Source: Alkalimonas amylolytica | GTDB taxonomy: Bacteria > Pseudomonadota > Gammaproteobacteria > Enterobacterales > Alteromonadaceae | Direction: 5' to 3' | Length of the DNA stretch: 64,000 nt | Assembly (NCBI RefSeq): GCF_900107845.1 | Contig: NZ_FNRM01000001.1 | Span: 289,747-353,746, forward strand | Shown here: one piece after another, positions 36,128 through 43,220 of the stretch | Layout: every line of letters begins with the position of its first letter | Numbering within the stretch: position 1 is the stretch's first letter | Notes under the pieces: model-generated | The model's input: only the letters and a program-made list of their open reading frames with translations | Database searches by the model: none | What the model was told of the DNA's origin: nothing | Program-made: the position numbers and the translations under genes

Positions 36128-37150
36128 ATGAAAACCATCGCCATTCTCGCTCATCCCAACAGCATCGCCAGTGATGTGCTGACCTTGCTGGATTATTTTG
36201 AGTTTAGCAATGCACTCTGGCGCTTTTTGCAGCCCGAAAGCCAACAACAGCTGTTTCATGCCTATGTGGTCAGTCCCGACGCGAAGCCGCTGCAACTGCG
36301 CCATGGCCTGCAACTAGCCGTGCAGCCTCATGACTGGAGCCAGGCCGATGCCGCTGTTTTTACGCCGGGCTATGCGTATGATGCCCAAGGCCTGCAGCAA
36401 CTGGTTGAGCAGTCCAGCTGTTATTATCCGAAGTTGCCTGCGCTGCTGGCAAAGGGGGCTCTGCTTGCTGCCAGTTGCACCGGCACTTATGCGCTGGCCG
36501 GCAGCGGTTTACTCAATCATCGGCAAGCCACCAGCAGCTGGTTTTTTAAAGATGTGTTTAAAAGCATGTTCCCACAGGTGCATCTGCAGCTGAATAAAGT
36601 GCTGGTCATGGATCAGCAACTGCTAACAGCAGGTGCCACCACCTCGCATCACAATTTGTGCCTGGCCTTGACCGAAAAACTGGCCGGAGAACAATTTGCC
36701 CGCCAGATGGCGAAACTGATGCTGACCGATCCGAATCGCAGCTCGCAACTGCCTTACATGGATGCAGACCTGCTGCCCGCCAATCCAGTCTTGGATCCGC
36801 TGATGAAACAAGCCCGGCGCTATTTGCTGGCCAATCTGGCCGAACCTTTCTCGTTGCAGCAACTGGCCGACCAACTGCATCTGACCAAGCGTACCTTGCT
36901 GCGCCGCTTTAAAGCAGAGCTGCAAGACACGCCCTTAAACTACTTGCAGCGTTTGCGCATTGAGCAAGCGAAGCGCCTGCTGGAAACGAGCCGAATGCCG
37001 ATTGAACAGGTGGTACTGCAAGTCGGGTACGAAGATGTTAGCTCGTTCCGAAAGTTATTTCTGCAGTACACTGAGCTGACGCCTAGTCAGTACCGACAGA
37101 AGTTTCTGCTTGAACCGAACTGGAGCTGTTGCCCGCAAAATCTCGACTAA
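36128..37150 (+). CDS. GlxA-type transcriptional regulator (DJ-1/PfpI plus AraC domain)
   Basis: The 340-residue protein joins an N-terminal DJ-1/PfpI-like amidotransferase fold (about 1-190) to a C-terminal AraC helix-turn-helix pair (about 225-325). The fold includes AASCTGTYALAGSGLLNHRQATSSWFF in parts: SCTGTYALA with the nucleophile-elbow Cys, then RQATSSWFFKD. The AraC part has FSLQQLADQLHLTKRTLLRRFK and VVLQVGYEDVSSFRKLFLQYTELTPSQYR in parts. This architecture is shared with GlxA/FtrA/CdhR, regulators that respond to amino acid derivatives or thiols. The ligand is unknown; the likely target is the small membrane protein gene opposite. Confidence 0.9.
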   Translation: MKTIAILAHPNSIASDVLTLLDYFEFSNALWRFLQPESQQQLFHAYVVSPDAKPLQLRHGLQLAVQPHDWSQADAAVFTPGYAYDAQGLQQLVEQSSCYYPKLPALLAKGALLAASCTGTYALAGSGLLNHRQATSSWFFKDVFKSMFPQVHLQLNKVLVMDQQLLTAGATTSHHNLCLALTEKLAGEQFARQMAKLMLTDPNRSSQLPYMDADLLPANPVLDPLMKQARRYLLANLAEPFSLQQLADQLHLTKRTLLRRFKAELQDTPLNYLQRLRIEQAKRLLETSRMPIEQVVLQVGYEDVSSFRKLFLQYTELTPSQYRQKFLLEPNWSCCPQNLD

Positions 37151-37190
37151 ACTAGCCAGCCCGGCATTCATCTTGATGCAAATTGCTACT

Positions 37191-37211
37191 ATTGTGGCAT
37201 TACGCTACAAT
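37191..37211. promoter_or_regulatory. Candidate operator of the ParD/ParE-type operon
   Basis: ATTGTGGC (37191-37198) and GCTACAAT (37204-37211) form an inverted repeat with one mismatch about 25 bp before the antitoxin ATG. Antitoxins of this kind usually repress their own promoter. Confidence 0.4.
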
Positions 37212-37235
37212 TATTGAAAACTCTACAAGGAATTC

Positions 37236-37460
37236 ATGATGTCCACTGCCAGCATACGTCTTGACCAAGAGCTTATCGAGAAAGCAGCGATAATGGCCAA
37301 AGCATTGAACCGCACTACCCCCAAGCAGATTGAGCATTGGGCTAAGATCGGTGAAATGATGGAAGACAATCCAGATTTACCCTATGAATTTGTTCGACAA
37401 GCCATTATCGCCAAAGCTGAAAAAGAAGCCGGTAAACTGGAGGCCTACCACTTTGGTTAA
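37236..37460 (+). CDS. ParD-like antitoxin
   Basis: The 74-residue protein begins STASIRLDQELIEKAAIMAKALNRTTPKQIEHWAKIG in the style of the ParD-like/TA_system_ParD family: a short beta strand (SIRLD) followed by two helices typical of ribbon-helix-helix DNA binding. The C-terminal part (EFVRQAIIAKAEKEAG) is helical and charged and would wrap the toxin. AGGA stands a few bases before the double ATG (37236 and 37239). The toxin gene overlaps its end by 8 bp. Confidence 0.85.
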   Translation: MMSTASIRLDQELIEKAAIMAKALNRTTPKQIEHWAKIGEMMEDNPDLPYEFVRQAIIAKAEKEAGKLEAYHFG

Positions 37461-37743
37461 GATTACGCAGGTTCTTCAAACACCATCATTCAAAAAAACC
37501 GTTAAAAAGCTGCATCAAAACCAAAAAGCGGATCTCGACCGTGCCGTCAAAGCACTTATCGAGAATCCGCTTTTAGGTGAACAGAAAAAAGGCGACTTAT
37601 CCTTTCTTCGGGTTTATAAGTTCAACATGGTGAAACAACTGACTCTGCTGGGCTACAGCTACCAGGATGGCACAGTCACACTTGAACTGATAGCACTGGG
37701 TAGCCATGAAAACTTCCATCGGGATATCAAATCGAGTTACTAG
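37453..37743 (+). CDS. RelE/ParE-superfamily toxin
   Basis: I set the start at TTG 37453, nine bases after GGAGG, giving 96 residues beginning MVKITQVLQTPSFKKTVKKL. An ATG further up lies inside the antitoxin gene and has no site. The protein shows FKKTVKKLHQNQKADLDRAVKALIENPLLGEQKKGDL and the strand pairs VYKF, LTLLGYSY and LELIALGSHENFHRD, as short motifs of the ParE/RelE fold. The final ALGSHENFHRD pattern is common in RelE-like toxins paired with ParD-like proteins. The target (gyrase or mRNA) cannot be told. Confidence 0.83.
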   Translation: MVKITQVLQTPSFKKTVKKLHQNQKADLDRAVKALIENPLLGEQKKGDLSFLRVYKFNMVKQLTLLGYSYQDGTVTLELIALGSHENFHRDIKSSY

Positions 37744-37880
37744 GTCGCAGCCTCTCCTTCAACCTGCCGCCATTTCTGAGCATCCAGCCCTTTCACAATC
37801 AGCCATAGCGCAAAGGTCAGCTCACCAAGAAACGAAAGCACCAGCATGGGAAATACCAGGCCGGACAGCGATGGTGTCCG
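37740..37880 (-). pseudogene. C-terminal remnant of a DUF4386-like membrane protein
   Basis: The minus strand reads LVFPMLVLSFLGELTFALW, then LIVKGLDAQKW and a stop at 37742-37740. DUF4386 proteins end with a hydrophobic helix and GEL-x(3)-LWLLVKG-x-(N/D)-x-x-x-W. There is no start or N-terminal half. Upstream the frame simply runs back into the lacI stop. The last bases overlap the end of the ParE-type toxin gene, which suggests that the toxin-antitoxin pair landed at the 3' end of a lost gene. Confidence 0.5.
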
Positions 37881-37928
37881 GTCAGGCCAAGAGCGATCAT
37901 CAACAGAGAGGAAAAACCAACACAGGTC

Positions 37929-38942
37929 TCAGCGTGCCGTGCTTGACTGGCTAACGCAAGAATCCCGCTCAATTACCTTAGGTTCAAACACCAATTGCAG
38001 CTGCAGCGACTGCTGCTGATAAATATGTTTTAACACCCAGCGGGCAGCCATTTGACCCATGGCGGCGATCGGATAATCGATGGTGGTGAGCTTGGGGTAG
38101 GTGTAATGACTGAGCATCACGTTATCAAAACCAATAATCGATAACTGCTGTGGAATACTGAGCCCCTGCTCGCGCGCTTCGGTCATGGCGCCGGAGGCCA
38201 TTTCATCGTTGGCGCAAATCAGGCCGGTAAAAGCCAGTCCTTGCCCCAGCAAGTACTTGATGCCATCGCTGCCGCCACTTTCATGGAAGTCACCTTCAAA
38301 CAAACGACGCTCATCCCAGTCAATGCCGGCTTCTTGCAACGCCAGTTTGTGGCCACGGTAGCGATCCTGGGCATCGGCCTTCCACAAAGGGCCAGAGATG
38401 TAACCCAGCTCGCGATGGCCTTGCTTAAGTAAAACCTGGGTGGCCAGATAGCCACCCAGCTTGTTGTTCAGGCTGATGCAGTGCCCTTCAATCGCCGGCA
38501 CCTGGCGGTTAATCAGCACAAAAGGAATTTCCTTGGCTTTTAATTGCACCAGATACTCATCGGACACGGCTTCCACATGCAAAATCAAGGCATCGCAATT
38601 GCGGCTAAGCAAAAACTCAATGCCATCCCGCTCGGTCGCTTCTTCACTGTGGCCTGCAGCGATAATCACGTGCTTGCCGGCCGTGCGAAACTCGGCTTCG
38701 ATGCTGCTGATCATGGCGCCATAAAAAGGACCATGCAGCTCGGACACCAGAATGCCAATGCTGTTGGAGCGGCTGGAAGCCAGCGACTGGGCAATGGAGT
38801 TGGGCCGGTAGCCAAGCTCGGCCATGGCCGCTTCCACTTTTTTCCGGGTTGACTCCCGCACCGGCGTATTCTTGTTCATCACTCTGGACACAGTGGCTAA
38901 AGAGACACCGGCCAGTTTCGAGACTTCGTAAATGGTTGCCAT
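37929..38942 (-). CDS. LacI-family repressor of the beta-glucan locus
   Basis: The 337-residue protein has the LacI helix-turn-helix and hinge (MATIYEVSKLAGVSLATVSRVMN, then RPNSIAQSLASSRSNSIGILV), followed by a periplasmic-binding-like sugar domain (about 62-330) with LVSELHGPFYGAM, ICANDEMASGAM and IGFDNVMLSHYTYPKLTTI. A good site AGGGA precedes the ATG. It should bind palindromes with central CG; three TAAGCGCTT-like sites occur at 38967, 41806 and 45900. The inducer would be a beta-glucoside or glucose. In Shewanella an analogous regulator is called BglR. The symbol is left blank because the orthology was not tested. Confidence 0.93.
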   Translation of the reverse strand: MATIYEVSKLAGVSLATVSRVMNKNTPVRESTRKKVEAAMAELGYRPNSIAQSLASSRSNSIGILVSELHGPFYGAMISSIEAEFRTAGKHVIIAAGHSEEATERDGIEFLLSRNCDALILHVEAVSDEYLVQLKAKEIPFVLINRQVPAIEGHCISLNNKLGGYLATQVLLKQGHRELGYISGPLWKADAQDRYRGHKLALQEAGIDWDERRLFEGDFHESGGSDGIKYLLGQGLAFTGLICANDEMASGAMTEAREQGLSIPQQLSIIGFDNVMLSHYTYPKLTTIDYPIAAMGQMAARWVLKHIYQQQSLQLQLVFEPKVIERDSCVSQSSTAR

Positions 38943-38966
38943 CAGTGGTCCCTGAAAAATCCCTGC

Positions 38967-38980
38967 ACTAAGCGCTTTGA
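38967..38980. promoter_or_regulatory. LacI-type operator upstream of its own gene
   Basis: ACTAAGCGCTTTGA keeps the nine central bases TAAGCGCTT of the perfect site at 45900. It lies about 25 bp before the lacI ATG, placed for autoregulation. Confidence 0.55.
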
Positions 38981-39000
38981 GTTAGCTTACCATGCCCGGT

Positions 39001-40344
39001 TCAAACTGAGCCAGTGCCAGCCTGACGTTGCTGCAAATCGTCCGCTACCTGGTGGACCCGCTGCCGGGTCAGGATGTAACGACTCATCACAGCCGCCACC
39101 AACAAAGAAGCAATGGCTGGCCAGATGGTAAAAGACCAGAGGATCCCTTGCTGCGTCTCCACCGTCTGGACCACATTGGGCTGGTACTGATGAAAAGCCA
39201 GCAGCCAGCCTGCCAGAGCACCACCGACCGCCAGGCCTAACTTAATGAAAAAGATAATGGATGAATACACCAGGCCGGTGATGCGGGTGCCGGTTTTCCA
39301 GTGACCATAATCAACCGTATCGGCCATCTTAGCCCACAACATCGGTGTTGCCATTTGCAAAAAGAAGCACCAGGCAAAGTACAAACCAAAGGCCAGCAGC
39401 CATTGCTCGGCACCAACAAAGAAACTGAGCAGGCAAATCAGCGCAGCGACGCACTGCAGACCAATGTAAGCGCGTACCTTATCCATGCGTTTACTGACAA
39501 ACTGCGCACTGGCGCAGCCGAGGATATTGCCAATCATACCCAGTGTCATAAACCAGGTAATCCAGTCGTCCCGGCCGAGATAATACTTCACGTAATAAAT
39601 CGCTAAAGTGTTGCGCAGCACCATGCCGGTTAAAAGCAGCACCGCGGCCACACAAAGTACCCGCCAGGCTTCGTTTTGCCAAAGCTGGCCTAGACTGCTG
39701 AAGAACTTCAGTTGCTGATCTTTGGGTGGCTGCACCCGCTCTTTGGTACCAAAGAAACACAACAAAAACAGCACCAGGCCAAAGATACTCATCAACAGCA
39801 TGGTGAGCTGATAGCCGCGGGCGGCATCGCCCTGCCCCAGCCAGTTCACCATCGGAATGGTGCAGGCCGTCACCAGCAAGCCACCGAGCATACCAAACAC
39901 AAAACGATACGACTGCACCGAGACCCGCTCATCCGGATCGCTGGTCAGCACACCGCCCAACGCGGAATAAGGAATATTAATAGCGGTATAAACCAGCATC
40001 AACAGGGTGTAGCTGACAAAGGCATAGATCACCTTGCCCTGCTCGCTGAAATCCGGCGTGGTAAAGGCAAGTACACTGACAAAGGCAAAAGGCAGCGCCA
40101 GCCACAGCAAGTAAGGCCGGTACTGGCCATGCCGGCTGTTGGTGCGATCAGCCAGCGCGCCCATCAAAGGATCGGTCACCGCATCGATCATGCGCACCAA
40201 CAAGAACATGCTGCCAACGATGGCCGGCGAAATGCCAAAAATATCGGTGTAAAAAAAGGTCAGAAACAGCATCACCGTCTGAAAGATAATGTTGCTGGCG
40301 GTATCACCCAGGCCATAGGCCATTTTTTCTTTTTTTGTCAGCAT
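39001..40344 (-). CDS. GPH-family sugar:cation symporter (beta-glucoside type)
   Basis: The 447-residue protein has twelve membrane helices and the signatures of the glycoside-pentoside-hexuronide symporters (MelB-like). These include MAYGLGDTASNIIFQ at the start, DAVTDPLMGALADRT with the cation-binding Asp residues (about 55-66), the loop RHGQYRPYLLW, and later KTGTRITGLVYSS. It brings oligosaccharides into the cytosol with Na+ or H+. It lies 17 bp downstream of the GH1 beta-glucosidase gene, which would cleave the imported sugars, and upstream of lacI. Cellobiose or laminaribiose is the likely substrate by context. Confidence 0.92.
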   Translation of the reverse strand: MLTKKEKMAYGLGDTASNIIFQTVMLFLTFFYTDIFGISPAIVGSMFLLVRMIDAVTDPLMGALADRTNSRHGQYRPYLLWLALPFAFVSVLAFTTPDFSEQGKVIYAFVSYTLLMLVYTAINIPYSALGGVLTSDPDERVSVQSYRFVFGMLGGLLVTACTIPMVNWLGQGDAARGYQLTMLLMSIFGLVLFLLCFFGTKERVQPPKDQQLKFFSSLGQLWQNEAWRVLCVAAVLLLTGMVLRNTLAIYYVKYYLGRDDWITWFMTLGMIGNILGCASAQFVSKRMDKVRAYIGLQCVAALICLLSFFVGAEQWLLAFGLYFAWCFFLQMATPMLWAKMADTVDYGHWKTGTRITGLVYSSIIFFIKLGLAVGGALAGWLLAFHQYQPNVVQTVETQQGILWSFTIWPAIASLLVAAVMSRYILTRQRVHQVADDLQQRQAGTGSV

Positions 40345-40361
40345 ACCCTGCCCTTACTGGC

Positions 40362-41726
40362 TTATCGCGCTGTGCGTTGTTGTTTATACCTGAACAGTTG
40401 CTGCAAGGCCAGACCACTGTCTTTGAGGATCCGTTGCTGGGTCGGGTAATCGACATAGACAATGCCAAAGCGCTTGGCATAGCCCTCGGCCCATTCAAAG
40501 TTGTCCATCAGACTCCAGGCAAAATAACCGGCCACCTGCACACCCTGCGCCATCGCTTGCTCGACGGCCTGTAAATGCTGCTGGAAATAAGCGACCCGCT
40601 CCGCATCCTGTACCCGGCCATCCAGCCCCCCACCCACCTGCAAAGTATCCACCATCGCCGCGCCATTCTCGGTAATGTACACCGGCGGCATCGCATACTG
40701 CTGCGGCAAGCCACAGAGGATCTCGGTCAAACCTTGCGGATAGATTTCCCAGCCCATATCGGTCAGGGGCGACACACTCGGCTTCACATCGCGAAACCAG
40801 CCGCTATTGGTCGCTTCGAACACGGTACGGGTGTAGTAGTTAATGCCAAGATAATCCAGCGGCTGGGCAATCAATGCCAGATCGCCTGGCTCAGTATCCG
40901 GCCGCTCCGTCTCAGGCAGTTCATCCAACAGAGCAGGATAACGCCCTTGCAGCAAGGGCTTAAGATACCAATGGTTGTGATAGGCATCGGCCATGGCCGC
41001 TGCTCGCTTATCGGCCTCGCTGTCCGATGCCGGATAGCAAGGGCTGAGGTTCACTACGATGCCGTTTTGTGCCGATGGGCAATTGCGTTGCAGGACCTGC
41101 ATCGCCAACCCATGGGCCAACAACAAATGATGGGCTACCTGGCGGCCCTGCCGCCGGTTTTGCACACCGGGGGCATGAATGCCGGCTTCATAGCCGAGAT
41201 AAGCACTGCAAAAGGGTTCATTTAAGGTGGCGTAAGAATACACTTTATCGCCAAATGCCCGGCTGACCTTATCGGCATAATCCTGAAACAGCCAGGCCGT
41301 TTTGCGGTTCAACCAACCACCTTGCTGCTGAATATGCTCGGGTAAATCCCAGTGATACAAGGTGACAAAAGCTTTGATATTGCGTGCTTGCAGAGCATCC
41401 AGCAACTGCAGATAGAAATGCATGCCTTCGTGATTGACCGAGCCATCGGCATGCAAAACGCGCGCCCAGGAGACCGAGAAGCGGTAGGCATCCACACCTA
41501 AACTTGCGATCAATGCGATGTCGTCTTGCCAGCGATGGATATGGTCACAGGCTATCTGGCCATCCGAGCCATCTTTGATACGGCCTGGCTGAGCACAAAA
41601 GGTATCCCAGATGGTCGGCAGCCTGCTACCGGCCCCGCCCTCAATCTGAAACGCGGCGGTAGCAACCCCAAAAATAAATCTAGAATCAAGTAGTTGCGAT
41701 GATTCAGCTAAGGTTATTTTTTTCAT
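40362..41726 (-). CDS. GH1 beta-glucosidase, cytosolic
   Basis: I use ATG 41726 (MKKITLAESS); a TTG 15 codons upstream is in frame but would add unrelated residues. The 454-residue enzyme starts with FIFGVATAAFQIEGG, has the acid/base Glu170 in ATLNEPF, and the nucleophile Glu353 in YITENGA. Further motifs are HWDLPEHIQQQGGW and FAWSLMDNFEWAEGYAKRFG-type sequence near the end. No signal peptide is present, so it works inside the cell on beta-linked disaccharides brought in by the next-door symporter. The gene leads the minus-strand operon GH1, symporter, and perhaps lacI. Confidence 0.96.
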   Translation of the reverse strand: MKKITLAESSQLLDSRFIFGVATAAFQIEGGAGSRLPTIWDTFCAQPGRIKDGSDGQIACDHIHRWQDDIALIASLGVDAYRFSVSWARVLHADGSVNHEGMHFYLQLLDALQARNIKAFVTLYHWDLPEHIQQQGGWLNRKTAWLFQDYADKVSRAFGDKVYSYATLNEPFCSAYLGYEAGIHAPGVQNRRQGRQVAHHLLLAHGLAMQVLQRNCPSAQNGIVVNLSPCYPASDSEADKRAAAMADAYHNHWYLKPLLQGRYPALLDELPETERPDTEPGDLALIAQPLDYLGINYYTRTVFEATNSGWFRDVKPSVSPLTDMGWEIYPQGLTEILCGLPQQYAMPPVYITENGAAMVDTLQVGGGLDGRVQDAERVAYFQQHLQAVEQAMAQGVQVAGYFAWSLMDNFEWAEGYAKRFGIVYVDYPTQQRILKDSGLALQQLFRYKQQRTAR

Positions 41727-41805
41727 AGTCTTATCGTTGTTCTCGTCAATGGCTGGCAAAAAAATCGACAAAAAGCATTGCCATCAGCCTGAGTTATGCT
41801 ATAAA

Positions 41806-41819
41806 TGAAAGCGCCTACA
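41806..41819. promoter_or_regulatory. LacI-type operator between the divergent sugar operons
   Basis: TGAAAGCGCCTACA matches TGTAAGCGCTTACA at 12 of 14 positions. It lies 80 bp before the GH1 ATG and about 130 bp before the glucose-transporter ATG, so it can act on both. Confidence 0.6.
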
Positions 41820-41951
41820 TTTAGTCTAGACGGTCACCTGGTCAGCGTCAAATGCTTTGATGAACATTGAAACAATATCAGGTTACCAGCAACTCACCTC
41901 AGGGCGCACAGCCGCTGCTGGTGCATAACAATACAGAGACAGGGGGAACTT

Positions 41952-43211
41952 ATGGCCACTGCACCAGTAATGGTTACCGAGGCTGAGCCGACAAAGCAGC
42001 CAGGGAATTTACGCTTTGCACTGACGTCACTTACATCGTTATTTTTTATCTGGGGCTTTATCACCTGCCTGAATGATATCCTGATCCCCTACCTGCAACT
42101 GCTGTTTGATCTCAGCTATACCCAGGCCATGCTGGTGCAGTTTTGCTTTTTTGGCGCCTATTTTGTCGTGTCTGTGCCAGCAGGCATGCTGGTGGGACGC
42201 ATCGGCTACCAATCCGGCATTGTCACCGGCCTTTTAGTGGCAGGTGCCGGTTGTCTGCTGTTTTATCCGGCCGCCGCCATTCAGGTCTATGGCCTGTTTT
42301 TGTTTGCCTTGTTTGTGCTGGCGTCAGGCATCACTATCCTGCAGGTGGCAGCCAACCCCTATGTCAGTGTACTGGGTAAGCCTGAAACCGCCTCTTCCCG
42401 ACTGACGATGACCCAAGCCTTTAACTCACTGGGCACCACAGTCGCCCCCTTCTTTGGGGCCTGGTTGATTTTCTCCGGCATGGACGTCTCGGCCGATACA
42501 CAAGTCTCGTCCACCTCCGTGCAGCTGCCTTATCTGTTGCTGGCAGCATCCTTAATTGTGCTGGCGATTATCTTTGCTTGGATCAAACTACCCAAACTAG
42601 GCCAAAAGGACCGCAGCAACCCGATCCACTTGCAGGGCTCTGCCTGGCAGTACCGCCATCTGGTACTGGGTGCTGTCGGTATTTTTGTTTATGTGGGTGC
42701 TGAGGTGGGTATTGGCAGCTTCCTGGTCAGCTACTTAGCCATGCCCCACATTGGCGGCATGAGCGAAGCGCAGGCAGCCCATTACATTGCCTGGTACTTT
42801 GGTGGTGCTATGCTGGGCCGCTTTATTGGCGCCGCTGCCATGCAAAAAATCAATGCCGGTAAGGCGCTGGCGTTTAATGCTGTCTGCGCCGTATTCCTGC
42901 TGGCGATCACCATTTTAAGCGAAGGCAAACTTGCGATGTGGTCCCTGCTGTTGGTTGGCCTGTGCAACTCCATTATGTTCCCTACCATTTTCAGCCTGGC
43001 GATCCATGGTCTGAAACAGCACACCAGTCAGGGCTCCGGCATACTGTGCCTGGCCATTGTTGGTGGTGCTGTACTGCCTTTGTTGCAAGGCGTACTGGCT
43101 GATACCTTTGGCGTGCAGCAGGCGTTCTTACTGCCCCTGCTATGCTATATCTACATCGCTTATTACGGCCTGAAAGGCTGTATACCTCAATCGACCGCAG
43201 AGCAATCCTAA
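41952..43211 (+). CDS. FucP/GluP-type MFS glucose transporter
   Basis: The 419-residue membrane protein has twelve helices and the FucP-family marks [18 protein letters not shown] (about 31-48), [15 protein letters not shown] (motif A-like), [37 protein letters not shown] in parts ([20 protein letters not shown]), and a second [10 protein letters not shown]. Members carry fucose, or glucose and galactose, with H+ or Na+. The family and neighbours favour glucose released by the beta-glucosidases. A GGGGGAAC site precedes the ATG. The GH3 gene follows after 9 bp, so they are co-transcribed. Confidence 0.93.
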   Translation: MATAPVMVTEAEPTKQPGNLRFALTSLTSLFFIWGFITCLNDILIPYLQLLFDLSYTQAMLVQFCFFGAYFVVSVPAGMLVGRIGYQSGIVTGLLVAGAGCLLFYPAAAIQVYGLFLFALFVLASGITILQVAANPYVSVLGKPETASSRLTMTQAFNSLGTTVAPFFGAWLIFSGMDVSADTQVSSTSVQLPYLLLAASLIVLAIIFAWIKLPKLGQKDRSNPIHLQGSAWQYRHLVLGAVGIFVYVGAEVGIGSFLVSYLAMPHIGGMSEAQAAHYIAWYFGGAMLGRFIGAAAMQKINAGKALAFNAVCAVFLLAITILSEGKLAMWSLLLVGLCNSIMFPTIFSLAIHGLKQHTSQGSGILCLAIVGGAVLPLLQGVLADTFGVQQAFLLPLLCYIYIAYYGLKGCIPQSTAEQS

Positions 43212-43220
43212 GGAGCTTCC

